Positions 24,825 through 33,726 of a DNA stretch of 36,963 nt are shown one piece after another. Every line of letters begins with the position of its first letter. Positions within the stretch are counted from its first letter, which is position 1. The translations under genes and the position numbers were made by a program. The DNA comes from JABDQZ01 sp050049775 (GTDB lineage Bacteria; Pseudomonadota; Gammaproteobacteria; Chromatiales; Chromatiaceae), in contig JASFVP010000038.1 in assembly GCA_050049775.1 (NCBI GenBank), positions 1-36,963 on the forward strand, read 5' to 3'. The notes below the pieces were generated by a model. That model saw only the letters and a program-made list of their open reading frames with translations. It did no database searches and had not been told where the DNA came from.

Positions 24825-25684
24825 GTCAGGCATAAATCGCGCAATGCATCCGCTGCGCGCGACAGTGTGCGCTTGCGATGCATGACCAGGCCAAGCCTAC
24901 GTTTAATCCTGAGGCCGCGTACTGGTACCTGTAGCAACTGGTCATTCAGCATCGAGTCGGGCAGAAGCGTCCAGCCGAGACCGATTTCCGCCAGCATGCG
25001 CAGCGTTTCCAGGTAATTGCTCGACATGGCAATTTGCAATTCGATGTTTGCCGGACGCAACCTGGCTTCAAGCAGGGCACGTGTATAGGTGCCGATGCCG
25101 GGCACAACGGCCGGGAAGCTGGCAAGTTGCTGCAGGCTGACCGATTTCCGGCCCACCAGCTCATGTTCGTGATTGACCATGACCGACAGCGGATCCGGCC
25201 AGACCGGTTCAAGCACCAGTGCAGCGGACGGTGTTTGTGGCAGGGTGACGATGGCCAGTTCCAGTTCACCGCTTTCCACCGCCTTGCAGGCATCTTCGGA
25301 ATCCATGAAACGCATGTCGAGATTGACGCGTGCGTAACTTTTGACAAACTGGCGCAGCAGCGGCGGCAGGCGGTGCAGGCCGATGTGATGACTGGTGGCG
25401 AAGGTCAGCGGCCCACTGATTTCCTCGTCGACATTGGCGGCGATGCGCTGCAGGTCTTCGGCGCTGCTGAGCAGGTCGCGTGCACGCGGCAACAGGCGTC
25501 GCCCGGCCTCGGTCAGTTGCACGCGCCGGCCGATGCGGTCGAACAGTTTGACGTCGAGTTCGGACTCCAGCGCCGCGATGCGTTTACTGATTGCCGGCTG
25601 GGTCAGATACAGGCTTTCCGAGGCTCTGGAAAACGATGCCTTGCCGGCGACTTCGACAAACGCCTTGAGATTGTTGGTATCCAT
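24806..25684 (-). CDS. LysR family transcriptional regulator, probable leu-operon regulator
   Basis: A 292-residue regulator. The N-terminal winged helix-turn-helix (about residues 1-65) reads LKAFVEVAGKASFSRASESLYLTQPAISKRIAALE, a textbook LysR DNA-binding domain; the remainder is the periplasmic-binding-like effector domain. It diverges from leuC across 96 bp, the classic layout for a LysR protein controlling its neighbour, so it likely senses a leucine-pathway intermediate. It may also touch its own promoter. The ATG is at 25682-25684. The 3' end overlaps the transporter gene on the other strand by 19 bp with no terminator between them. The effector is not readable from sequence. Confidence 0.93.
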   Translation of the reverse strand: MDTNNLKAFVEVAGKASFSRASESLYLTQPAISKRIAALESELDVKLFDRIGRRVQLTEAGRRLLPRARDLLSSAEDLQRIAANVDEEISGPLTFATSHHIGLHRLPPLLRQFVKSYARVNLDMRFMDSEDACKAVESGELELAIVTLPQTPSAALVLEPVWPDPLSVMVNHEHELVGRKSVSLQQLASFPAVVPGIGTYTRALLEARLRPANIELQIAMSSNYLETLRMLAEIGLGWTLLPDSMLNDQLLQVPVRGLRIKRRLGLVMHRKRTLSRAADALRDLCLTQGDSR

Positions 25685-25700
25685 AACTATCTGGAATATA

Positions 25701-25768
25701 AATAATGAAAAATATGAATTTGTTTTATGGATGATAGGCGCTTAATCTGACATTGCAATAAATATGAA
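25701..25768. promoter_or_regulatory. Divergent lysR-leuC control region with direct repeats
   Basis: The AT-rich 96-bp gap holds AATATGAA at 25711-25718 and again at 25761-25768, 50 bp apart (about five helical turns), with the related AATAATGAA at 25701-25709. A weak sigma-70-like leuC promoter, TTGTTT (25720-25725) and TAATCT (25743-25748) with 17 bp between, lies between the repeats. Weak boxes fit an activator-dependent promoter. Regulator binding is inferred. Confidence 0.35.
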
Positions 25769-25780
25769 GCAGGGTGTTCC

Positions 25781-27193
25781 ATGACGGCAAAAACACTTTA
25801 CGACAAACTCTGGGAAGCGCATCTGGTACGCGAGGAAGCAGATGGCACTAGCCTGATCTACATCGACCGCCAGCTGGTGCATGAAGTCACCTCGCCGCAG
25901 GCGTTCGAGGGCTTGCGCCTGGCGCACCGCAAGGCGTGGCGCAGCGAGGCCAATCTCGCCACACCGGATCACAACGTCCCGACCACCGATCGTGATCACG
26001 GCATCAGTGATACGGTTTCGCGCACCCAGGTGGAAACGCTCGACCAGAACTGCACGGAATTCAACATTGTCGAATTCAAGATGGACGACATCCGTCAGGG
26101 TATTGTGCACGTGGTCGGACCGGAGCAGGGCGCCACCTTGCCGGGCATGACTGTGGTGTGTGGCGACTCGCACACCGCCACGCACGGCGCGTTTGGTGCA
26201 CTGGCGTTTGGCATCGGTACGTCTGAAGTTGAGCATGTGTTGGCTACTCAGTGCCTGATCCAGAAAAAATCCAGAACCATGTTGATCATTGTTGACGGGC
26301 CGGTCGGTCCCGGCGTCACTGCCAAGGACATTGTACTGGCGATCATCGGTCGAATCGGCACCGCCGGCGGTACCGGTTACGCGATCGAGTTCAGCGGTCA
26401 GGCGATTCGTGACTTGTCGATGGAAGGCCGCATGACCGTTTGCAACATGGCAATCGAGGCGGGCGCGCGCGCCGGTTTCATCAGTGTCGATGAAAAAACC
26501 ATCGATTACGTCAAGGGCCGACCGTATGCGCCAAGCGGTGACATGTGGGAGCAGGCGGTTGAATACTGGTCACAATTTTACAGCGATGATGGCGCCGAGT
26601 TCGATGAAGTCGTCGTGCTCAACGCTTCCGAGATCGAGCCGCAGGTGACCTGGGGCACCTCGCCGGAAATGGTGGTGCCGGTCGGCGCCAGCGTGCCGGA
26701 CCCGGACCAGGAAGCCGACGAGGTCAAGGCCAACGGCATGCGCCGCGCACTGGAATACATGGGCCTGACGGCCGGTACGCCGATTTCCGACATCAAGGTC
26801 GACAAGGTATTCATCGGCTCCTGTACCAATTCGCGCATCGAGGATTTGCGCGCCGCGGCCGTCGCTATTCAGGGTGGTAAAGTGGCAAGTAACGTCAAGC
26901 AGGCCATGGTGGTGCCGGGATCCGGCCTGGTCAAGCAACAGGCCGAGCAGGAAGGGCTGGACAGGATTTTTCTCGACGCCGGTTTTGAATGGCGCGAGCC
27001 AGGTTGTTCCATGTGCCTGGCGATGAATGCGGATCGGCTTGAACCGGGCGAACGGTGTGCCTCGACCTCGAACCGTAATTTCGAAGGTCGTCAGGGGCAG
27101 GGCGGGCGTACCCATCTGGTCAGTCCGGCGATGGCGGCGGCTGCTGCGGTGGCCGGTCACTTTGTTGATGTCAGAAACAGCGGAGGGCAGTAA
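25781..27193 (+). CDS. leuC: 3-isopropylmalate dehydratase large subunit
   Basis: With LeuD it isomerises 2-isopropylmalate to 3-isopropylmalate in leucine synthesis. The 470-residue protein has all three cysteines that hold the 4Fe-4S cluster: Cys348 in GSCTNSRIEDL and Cys409/Cys412 in EPGCSMCLAMN. VCGDSHTATHGAFGALAFGIGTSE is the aconitase-family active-site stretch. An AGGG ribosome site lies about 8 bp upstream. leuD follows after 1 bp, so the two subunits are co-translated. Control is probably by the divergent LysR gene. Confidence 0.98.
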   Translation: MTAKTLYDKLWEAHLVREEADGTSLIYIDRQLVHEVTSPQAFEGLRLAHRKAWRSEANLATPDHNVPTTDRDHGISDTVSRTQVETLDQNCTEFNIVEFKMDDIRQGIVHVVGPEQGATLPGMTVVCGDSHTATHGAFGALAFGIGTSEVEHVLATQCLIQKKSRTMLIIVDGPVGPGVTAKDIVLAIIGRIGTAGGTGYAIEFSGQAIRDLSMEGRMTVCNMAIEAGARAGFISVDEKTIDYVKGRPYAPSGDMWEQAVEYWSQFYSDDGAEFDEVVVLNASEIEPQVTWGTSPEMVVPVGASVPDPDQEADEVKANGMRRALEYMGLTAGTPISDIKVDKVFIGSCTNSRIEDLRAAAVAIQGGKVASNVKQAMVVPGSGLVKQQAEQEGLDRIFLDAGFEWREPGCSMCLAMNADRLEPGERCASTSNRNFEGRQGQGGRTHLVSPAMAAAAAVAGHFVDVRNSGGQ

Positions 27194-27194
27194 C

Positions 27195-27839
27195 ATGGAA
27201 AAATTCGAGACTTTCATCGGCATTGTCTGTCCGCTCGACCGTTCCAATGTCGATACCGATGCGATCATCCCCAAGCAGTTTCTCAAGTCGATCAAGCGCA
27301 CCGGTTTTGGTCCGAACCTGTTTGACGAGTGGCGTTATCTGGATCACGGCGAACCCGGCATGGACAACAGCAAGCGCTCGATCAATCCGGATTTTGTGCT
27401 CAATGACCCGCGATACGCCGGCGCCAGCATTTTGCTGACGCGCAAGAACTTCGGTTGTGGCTCATCACGCGAACACGCACCCTGGGCGCTGGCTGATTAC
27501 GGCTTCCGCGTTATCATCGCACCGAGTTTTGCCGACATCTTTTTCAACAACAGCTTCAAGAATGGCCTGTTGCCGATCGTGTTGTCCGAGCGGCAGGTCG
27601 ATGAACTGTTTGAGCTGGCCGGTGGTGAAAAAGCCTTGCCGCTGGAAATCAATCTGCAACAACAGCAGATCGGCCTGCCCGATGGTCGCAAGATTGATTT
27701 TGATGTGGATGCATTTCGCAAGCATTGCCTGCTCGAAGGTCTGGATGACATCGGCCTGACCTTGCAGCACGTCGACGAGATTCGCGCCTATGAAGAAGGT
27801 CGTAAAAAGATCACACCGTGGCTGTTTCCCGGTAAATGA
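27195..27839 (+). CDS. leuD: 3-isopropylmalate dehydratase small subunit
   Basis: The 214-residue partner of LeuC, supplying the swivelling domain. Typical motifs are LDRSNVDTDAIIPKQFL near residues 15-31, the substrate loop NFGCGSSREHAPWAL near 88-102, and FADIFFNNSFKNGLLP near 115-130. ATG at 27195, with GGAGGG at 27182-27187, gives the normal length; the reading frame is open further left inside leuC but that extension has no family resemblance. leuB follows after a 38-50 bp gap. Confidence 0.98.
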   Translation: MEKFETFIGIVCPLDRSNVDTDAIIPKQFLKSIKRTGFGPNLFDEWRYLDHGEPGMDNSKRSINPDFVLNDPRYAGASILLTRKNFGCGSSREHAPWALADYGFRVIIAPSFADIFFNNSFKNGLLPIVLSERQVDELFELAGGEKALPLEINLQQQQIGLPDGRKIDFDVDAFRKHCLLEGLDDIGLTLQHVDEIRAYEEGRKKITPWLFPGK

Positions 27840-27889
27840 TGACCATGCCGAAATATCGACAAAGTTTTACTGAATGAATGGATAAACAC

Positions 27890-28969
27890 ATGAGCAAAAA
27901 AATTCTCATCCTGCCGGGCGACGGCATCGGTCCCGAGATTGTCACCGAAGCGGTCAAGGTGCTGGCAAGCTTGCGCGATGACTTTGGCCTGGATATCGAT
28001 ATGGACGAAGCGCTGGTTGGCGGCGCGGCCATCGATGCCACAGGTCACCCGTTGCCGGATGTCACCTTGCAGATGGCCAAGGAAGCCGATGCGGTACTGC
28101 TCGGCGCCGTTGGCGGTACCAAGTGGGAGTCGCTGGATATTTCGGTGCGGCCGGAAAAAGGTCTGCTGGGTCTGCGCTCCGGCCTGGAATTGTTCGCGAA
28201 TCTGCGCCCGGCGATTTTGTATCCGCAATTGGCCGAAGCATCCACGCTCAAGCCCGAGATTGTTTCCGGCCTGGATATTATGATTGTGCGTGAATTAACC
28301 GGCGGCATTTATTTCGGCCAGCCACGTGGCGTGCGTGAACTGGAAAACGGCGAGAAGCAAGGCTACAACACACTGGTATACAGCGAGTCCGAGATCGAAC
28401 GCATCGCGCGGGTCGCCGGCGACATCGCGCGTAAGCGCAACAGCCGCGTCTGCTCGGTCGACAAGGCTAATGTACTGGAGTGCACCGAGCTGTGGCGGGA
28501 AGTTACCAGCCGCACCTTTGAATTACATTATCCGGACGTCGAACTCAGCCATATGTATGTCGACAATGCCGCGATGCAGCTGGTCAAGGCGCCAAAGCAG
28601 TTTGATGTGATGGTGACGACCAACATGTTCGGTGATATTTTATCGGACTGTGCCGCCATGCTGACCGGTTCGATCGGTATGCTGCCGTCGGCGTCGCTGG
28701 ATGCGTACGGCAAAGGCATGTACGAACCGATACACGGTTCGGCGCCGGACATCGCCGGCAAGAACCTGGCCAATCCGCTGGCGACCATTTTATCCGTAGC
28801 AATGATGTTGCGTTACAGTCTCGACGAAGCAGACATGGCGGATCGTATCGAAGCCGCCGTTAATACGGTGCTCGACAACGGCCTGCGCACGGCCGATATC
28901 ATGTCTGATGGCATGCAACAGGTCAGTACCGAAGAAATGGGTGATGCCGTGGTAGCGGCATTGGCCTGA
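27890..28969 (+). CDS. leuB: 3-isopropylmalate dehydrogenase
   Basis: It oxidises and decarboxylates 3-isopropylmalate with NAD+, giving the keto precursor of leucine. From ATG at 27890 the protein has 359 residues, normal for the family; an in-frame ATG at 27878 would add MDKH. The later start is favoured because GGAT sits at proper distance and the family begins KKILILPGDGIGPE. Other signatures are LRSGLELFANLRPA, TGGIYFGQPRG with the catalytic Tyr, DKANVL with the catalytic Lys, and NMFGDILSDCAAMLTGSIGMLPSAS. It closes leuCDB. Confidence 0.97.
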   Translation: MSKKILILPGDGIGPEIVTEAVKVLASLRDDFGLDIDMDEALVGGAAIDATGHPLPDVTLQMAKEADAVLLGAVGGTKWESLDISVRPEKGLLGLRSGLELFANLRPAILYPQLAEASTLKPEIVSGLDIMIVRELTGGIYFGQPRGVRELENGEKQGYNTLVYSESEIERIARVAGDIARKRNSRVCSVDKANVLECTELWREVTSRTFELHYPDVELSHMYVDNAAMQLVKAPKQFDVMVTTNMFGDILSDCAAMLTGSIGMLPSASLDAYGKGMYEPIHGSAPDIAGKNLANPLATILSVAMMLRYSLDEADMADRIEAAVNTVLDNGLRTADIMSDGMQQVSTEEMGDAVVAALA

Positions 28970-29006
28970 GATCAGTTTTTAATTTTCCACAACGGATGCA
29001 GTTCAC

Positions 29007-30122
29007 ATGAAAAGAGTCGGATTTGTAGGTTGGCGCGGCATGGTCGGTTCGGTGCTAATGCAGCGGATGCAACAGGAAAATGATTTTGCAGCGATTGACG
29101 AGCCGGTGTTTTTCACCACGTCACAGGTCGGTCAGGCCGGACCGGACATCGGCAAGGATATCCCGCCGCTCAAGGATGCGATGGACATCAACGAGCTGGC
29201 GAAAATGGACGCTATCGTCACTTGTCAGGGCGGTGATTACACTAACGCCGTTTTCAAACAACTGCGCGATTCCGGCTGGCAGGGCTACTGGGTGGATGCC
29301 GCGTCGGCCTTGCGCATGCAGTCGGACAGCACCATCGTGCTGGATCCGGTTAACCGTCCTGTCATCGACCAGGCGCTGGCTGACGGCAAAAAAGATTTCA
29401 TCGGTGGCAACTGTACCGTCAGCCTGATGCTGATGTCGCTCGGTGGTCTGTTCAACGCGGGCCTGATCGAATGGATGACGGCCATGACTTACCAGGCGGC
29501 GTCCGGTGCGGGTGCGCGCAACATGCGGGAATTGCTCAGCCAGATGGGCCGGCTCGAGGCGTCGGTTGCCCCCGAACTCGACAATCCGGCAGCGGCCATC
29601 CTCGAGATCGATCGCAAGGTCACCGATGCCATGCATGCCGGTGACTTTCCGGCCGAGAATTTTGGCGTGCCGCTGGCCGGTAGCCTGATTCCGTACATCG
29701 ACAAGCAACTCGACAATGGCCAGAGCAAGGAAGAATGGAAGGGCCAGGCCGAGACCAACAAGATCCTCGGCAATTTCGAGCAGCCGATTCCGATCGATGG
29801 CTTGTGTGTGCGCATCGGCGCGATGCGCTCCCACAGTCAGGCGTTGACCATCAAGCTGAAAAAGAATGTACCGCTGGATGAAATTCACAGCATGCTGGCC
29901 GAAGCCAATGATTGGGTCAAGGTCATCGATAATGACCGTGAGCAAAGCATTCACGAACTGACGCCTTCCAGGGTTACCGGTACTTTGAGTGTGCCGGTCG
30001 GGCGCTTGCGCAAGATGAATATGGGCGAGGAATATCTGTCGGCGTTTACCGTCGGTGACCAGTTGCTGTGGGGTGCGGCCGAGCCGATTCGTCGTATGCT
30101 GAACATCCTGCTGGAAAAATAA
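29007..30122 (+). CDS. asd: Aspartate-semialdehyde dehydrogenase
   Basis: It reduces aspartyl phosphate to aspartate semialdehyde, the branch point to lysine, diaminopimelate, threonine and methionine. The 371-residue length and N-terminus KRVGFVGWRGMVGSVLMQRM match the long E. coli-type enzyme. The nucleophile is Cys136 in GGNCTVSLML, and SGAGARNMRELL follows in the substrate site. It lies 37 bp after leuB, close enough to be cotranscribed with leuCDB. No terminator is visible in the 249 bp after it. Confidence 0.97.
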   Translation: MKRVGFVGWRGMVGSVLMQRMQQENDFAAIDEPVFFTTSQVGQAGPDIGKDIPPLKDAMDINELAKMDAIVTCQGGDYTNAVFKQLRDSGWQGYWVDAASALRMQSDSTIVLDPVNRPVIDQALADGKKDFIGGNCTVSLMLMSLGGLFNAGLIEWMTAMTYQAASGAGARNMRELLSQMGRLEASVAPELDNPAAAILEIDRKVTDAMHAGDFPAENFGVPLAGSLIPYIDKQLDNGQSKEEWKGQAETNKILGNFEQPIPIDGLCVRIGAMRSHSQALTIKLKKNVPLDEIHSMLAEANDWVKVIDNDREQSIHELTPSRVTGTLSVPVGRLRKMNMGEEYLSAFTVGDQLLWGAAEPIRRMLNILLEK

Positions 30123-30371
30123 TTTCACGTAAAACTTAAAGTATTATCAGCAAACGCCGATAAGCTGGCACAAACGAGCGTTAACTGGCTCACAAAACGG
30201 CTGTGAAAGCGGCGGGGTAATTGGTATAAAAAACCGGTGTGGGCTATAGTTAGCAAGGATTTATGACGTGATTTCTACGGGACTTTCGCGTTTCCGGCGG
30301 GCCTTTTACTGAATGAGTACAGGGACGAACATAAATACTAAAAACGACATCTCTGCGAGCGAGGAGGGGTA
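30123..30371 (+). promoter_or_regulatory. asd-fimV intergenic region with probable sigma-70 promoter for fimV
   Basis: This 249-bp gap is the longest in the window. TTGGTA (30221-30226) and TATAGT (30245-30250) are 18 bp apart and match the sigma-70 boxes at 4/6 and 5/6. Transcription from there would give an mRNA leader of roughly 115 bases ending in a strong GGAGGGG ribosome site before the fimV ATG. No open frame, clear terminator or known riboswitch fold was recognised in the rest. Confidence 0.5.
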
Positions 30372-32840
30372 ATGCTTCGCAAACTTCCATTGGCAATGGC
30401 AATTGCTCTGGCTGTTTCACCACTGCAACTGCAGGCTTTGGGACTGGGCAAGATCGAAGCGCGTTCCGTGCTGAATCAGCCGTTTGATGCGGATATCGAA
30501 TTGCTGTCGGTCGCGCCCGGTGAACTGGATTCGGTAAAAGTCGGTCTGGCTTCGGCGCAGGCATTTGCTCGTGCCGGGGTGGAAAGGCCGTTTTCACTCT
30601 CGCGACTGAAGTTCTCAACCGAACGCAAGCCCAACGGTGAAGCGATCGTCCACGTTTACAGTAATACCCTGATCCAGGAGCCGTATCTGAATTTCCTGGT
30701 TGAGGTGAACTGGCCGAAAGGTCGTCTGGTGCGCGAATTTACCGTGTTGCTGGATCCACCGCTAACCACTGGCAAGAAAACCCCGGCGGCGATTAATGCC
30801 CCCCAGGCGACAGCACCGGCCAGTCGTTCTTCCGCTGCCAGCCAGCGCAGCACGGCACCGACAACCGGGCGGGCATCCGCTTCAGCTACAGTAGCGCCGG
30901 ATCAGTATGGCCCGGTCAAGCGTAACGAAACCCTGTGGGGCATCGCCGATCGTTTTCGTGGCCAGGGTGTTTCCGTACAGCAAATGATGCTGGCCATTTT
31001 GCAGGCCAATCCGCAGGCGTTCTCGAGCAATAACATCAACACCCTCAAGGCTGGCACAATTTTACGCATTCCGACTGCGGACGAGGCGACACAGATATCG
31101 CAACGACAGGCTTTGGCTGCAGCGGCTGATCAATACCGCGACTGGAAAAATGACAATCTCCAGGAAAGCACGGCACCAGCCGGCGAAAAGAAAATGCCGG
31201 CGGCGGGTGAGCCTTCGACTGATGCTGCAGAACAGGCCCGTCTGAAACTCAGCGGTGCGGATCGCTCTTCTTCTGCCATGGGTACTGGCGCCGATAGCGA
31301 TGCCGAAAGCATCAAACAGGAGCTTTTGACCGCCCAGGAAAAGATCGTCACTTCACAGACCGAGGCTGACGCTTTGCGCGGTCAGGTCGGTGAAATGCAA
31401 CAGCAGATTGCGGATATGCAGCGTTTGCTCGAGCTCAAGGATGAACAGCTGGCGCGCCTGCAATCGGTTACGTCCGGTGAACCTGGTGCTATGGAAGAAG
31501 CGGTCGGCGAAAGCATGTCGATGCCTTCCGAAGAAACTGTTGAAGTTGGCCAGCCGGAAGCGGAAGCTGTTGCTGAAAGCATGGAGCCGGCCCCGATCGA
31601 GATTGAAGAGGCGCCTGCTGAGCCGACAGTCGCTGCTCCGCCACCGGATGAACCTGCCATGCCGGCTGCCGCCAAGGAAAAAGGCTTGCTGGATGTGCTC
31701 ATGGGCAGCGCCACCATGATGGGTATCGCCATCGCGGTTGTCATCGTATTGCTGGCGTTGATCTGGACCGCACTCAGCCGTCGCAAGTCCAACGAACAAC
31801 TGACACCGGTGCAAGGACTGTCTTCTGCGCCTGAGCCAAGTGGCAAGACCGAAGCCGATGTGCTGAATACCGTGGTTGAAGAGCCGGAAGAAGAAAGCTC
31901 CTTCCTGAGCGAATTCACACCGGGTGACATGAACGCCCTGCATGATGACGAAACCGGCGAGGTCGATCCGATTTCCGAAGCCGATGTATACATCGCCTAC
32001 GGACGTTTTGACCAGGCGGAAGATCTGGTCAAGCAGGCGCTCGATGCCGAGCCGGGCAAAGTTGCCTACCAGCACAAACTGCTGGAGATTTATTACGCCA
32101 ACAAGGACCGGGACAAGTACACGGCTCTGATGGAAGAAATGCAGAATGCCGGTGCCGAAGCGCAAGATCCGGACTCATGGAACCGCGCCAAACTCATGGG
32201 TCTGGACCTCGATCCGGAAAACCCGATGTTTGCCGACGCCATGGATGCGCCGAGTATGGATATCGGCGACGACCTGGATCTGGCTTTGAGTGAGCTGGAA
32301 TCGCAGCTGACCGAAGACATTGATAACCCGCTCGAGGATTTGCACAGTTCCGGTGACGTCGATGATTTCCTGGCGAAAAACGAGCCAGCCGAGTCAGATA
32401 CTGTCGAAGAGGCAAGTGCGCAGTCCGAGGATGTCACCGCGCCAACTGAAGAAGACGTCATTCCATTGCCCGAGGTTGAACTGGATACCAGTGCGATGGA
32501 TACCGAAGAGGATGACAGCGCCATCGATGAACTGGCGGCTGAACTGGAATCCCTGGAGCTGGACAATGCGCCAGCCAGTGAGTTGGTGCTGGATGCGCCG
32601 GTTGGTGAAGAACTGCCGGATGACGAAGATCTGGTGTTGTCCGAGGATTCCGGGGATTTGTCCGACTTTGCTTCCGAACTGGATGAGTCCGACAGCGTGT
32701 CTACCAAAATCGACCTGGCCAAGGCCTACATCGACATGGGTGACAAGGAAGGCGCCAAGGGCATTCTCGAGGAAGTACTGGAGGAAGGCAGCGATGCACA
32801 AAAACAACAGGCGCAGACCATGATCGCTGAAATGGGATAA
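30372..32840 (+). CDS. fimV: FimV/HubP family polar hub and pilus assembly protein
   Basis: An 822-residue inner-membrane protein that in Pseudomonas and Vibrio organises the cell pole and supports type IV pili and twitching. A signal peptide ends near LQLQA at residue 22. A periplasmic domain follows, then a LysM-type peptidoglycan-binding segment (about 177-234; RNETLWGIADRF and GTILRIP) and a coiled coil (about 315-365). One membrane helix lies near 447-470, then a long acidic cytoplasmic tail. The tail contains TPR-like VYIAYGRFDQAEDLVKQAL and ends in the FimV C-terminal motif (about 773-822; KIDLAKAYIDMGDKEGAKGILEEVL). Location after asd and before truA is the conserved one. Confidence 0.96.
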   Translation: MLRKLPLAMAIALAVSPLQLQALGLGKIEARSVLNQPFDADIELLSVAPGELDSVKVGLASAQAFARAGVERPFSLSRLKFSTERKPNGEAIVHVYSNTLIQEPYLNFLVEVNWPKGRLVREFTVLLDPPLTTGKKTPAAINAPQATAPASRSSAASQRSTAPTTGRASASATVAPDQYGPVKRNETLWGIADRFRGQGVSVQQMMLAILQANPQAFSSNNINTLKAGTILRIPTADEATQISQRQALAAAADQYRDWKNDNLQESTAPAGEKKMPAAGEPSTDAAEQARLKLSGADRSSSAMGTGADSDAESIKQELLTAQEKIVTSQTEADALRGQVGEMQQQIADMQRLLELKDEQLARLQSVTSGEPGAMEEAVGESMSMPSEETVEVGQPEAEAVAESMEPAPIEIEEAPAEPTVAAPPPDEPAMPAAAKEKGLLDVLMGSATMMGIAIAVVIVLLALIWTALSRRKSNEQLTPVQGLSSAPEPSGKTEADVLNTVVEEPEEESSFLSEFTPGDMNALHDDETGEVDPISEADVYIAYGRFDQAEDLVKQALDAEPGKVAYQHKLLEIYYANKDRDKYTALMEEMQNAGAEAQDPDSWNRAKLMGLDLDPENPMFADAMDAPSMDIGDDLDLALSELESQLTEDIDNPLEDLHSSGDVDDFLAKNEPAESDTVEEASAQSEDVTAPTEEDVIPLPEVELDTSAMDTEEDDSAIDELAAELESLELDNAPASELVLDAPVGEELPDDEDLVLSEDSGDLSDFASELDESDSVSTKIDLAKAYIDMGDKEGAKGILEEVLEEGSDAQKQQAQTMIAEMG

Positions 32841-32873
32841 CACCGCGGCAATCTGTTACAATGCAGTACTGAT

Positions 32874-32898
32874 AAAGGGCGCACTGGTTGCGCCCTTT
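32874..32898 (+). terminator. Hairpin terminator between fimV and truA
   Basis: AAAGGGCGCA (32874-32883) pairs perfectly with TGCGCCCTTT (32889-32898) over a 5-base loop. The trailing T run is only three bases and is then broken by CC, so release may be partial and truA could still receive read-through. The mirror strand has an A-rich start, so it could act both ways. Confidence 0.6.
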
Positions 32899-32925
32899 CC
32901 AGTTGTGCGGGACAGACTCTGAATC

Positions 32926-33705
32926 ATGAAAATTGCACTCGGCGTGGAATACAGTGGTGAGAATTTTCACGGCTGGCAATTGCAGCAGGACGGCGTGCGC
33001 ACCGTGCAGGACAGCCTGGAGCAGGCTATCAGCCAGGTGGCGGCGCATCCGGTGCGGGTGTTTTGTGCCGGGCGAACCGACACCGGGGTGCATGCCTTCG
33101 GTCAGGTGGTGCATTTTGAGAGCGATGCGCACCGCACCGAGCGGCAATGGCTGCTGGGCATCAATGTCAATTTGCCCGATGATGTCAGCGTTACCTGGGT
33201 GCAGCCGGTTGATGAGGAGTTTCATGCGCGGTTTTCTGCCGTGAGCCGTTCCTACCGCTACTACATCTGGAACCGGCCGACCCGCTCGTCGCTGCTGACC
33301 GGCAAGGTCAACTGGATACACCATTCGCTGGACCACGAGCTGATGCACGAAGCGGCCCAGGCACTGCTCGGTACCCATGATTTCTCGTCGTATCGGGCCT
33401 TGCAATGCCAGGCCAAGTCTCCGATTAAGACTTTGCACCGGCTGGACGTGCAGCGTGATGGCGATATGATCGTTTTATCGCTGCAGGCCAATGCCTTTTT
33501 GCATCACATGGTGCGTAATATTGCCGGTGTGCTGATCGCTATTGGCAAGCAGGAACAGCCGGTCGGCTGGGCGGCCGAGGTGCTGGCGCTACGCGATCGG
33601 CGTCTCGGCGGTGTCACTGCGGCGCCGGACGGGTTATATTTCGAAGCTGTGGAATATCCTGAACATTTTGACATCCCAAAGGTCTCATGTCCGCCATTGT
33701 TATAA
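32926..33705 (+). CDS. truA: tRNA pseudouridine(38-40) synthase
   Basis: It isomerises uridines 38-40 in the anticodon arm of many tRNAs. The 259-residue enzyme has the catalytic Asp52 in CAGRTDTGVHAFGQVVHFES, the basic SAVSRSYRYYIWNR, and the late FLHHMVRNIAGVLIAIGKQ stretch. It uses a weak GGGACAG ribosome site before the ATG. It stands between fimV and trpF as in Pseudomonas, and trpF begins 21 bp downstream, so the two are probably on one message. Confidence 0.97.
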   Translation: MKIALGVEYSGENFHGWQLQQDGVRTVQDSLEQAISQVAAHPVRVFCAGRTDTGVHAFGQVVHFESDAHRTERQWLLGINVNLPDDVSVTWVQPVDEEFHARFSAVSRSYRYYIWNRPTRSSLLTGKVNWIHHSLDHELMHEAAQALLGTHDFSSYRALQCQAKSPIKTLHRLDVQRDGDMIVLSLQANAFLHHMVRNIAGVLIAIGKQEQPVGWAAEVLALRDRRLGGVTAAPDGLYFEAVEYPEHFDIPKVSCPPLL

Positions 33706-33726
33706 AGTCAACTGCCGTGCTTTCTG

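Noticed and set aside
26570..27301. Minus-strand 243-codon frame across the leuC-leuD junction
   Set aside because: Antisense to two conserved genes and without recognisable domains.
29121..30128. A 335-codon open frame on the minus strand across asd
   Set aside because: Lies fully antisense to a clear asd gene, with low-complexity composition and no recognisable motif.
30123..30220. Terminator for the leu-asd unit downstream of asd
   Set aside because: Only short imperfect stems such as AACGC/GCGTT with a long loop, and no T-tract.
31353..32722. Long minus-strand frames across fimV, one of them Ser-rich
   Set aside because: The Ser-rich product is the reverse of the Asp/Glu-rich fimV tail codons, so it is compositional.
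32857..32862. TACAAT as a -10 box for truA
   Set aside because: No acceptable -35 box at 16-18 bp upstream, and the terminator-like hairpin lies just downstream of it.
33668..33706. TTGACA and TATAAA near the truA-trpF junction as a promoter
   Set aside because: The boxes are 27 bp apart, too far for sigma-70, and no partner box sits at 16-18 bp from either.
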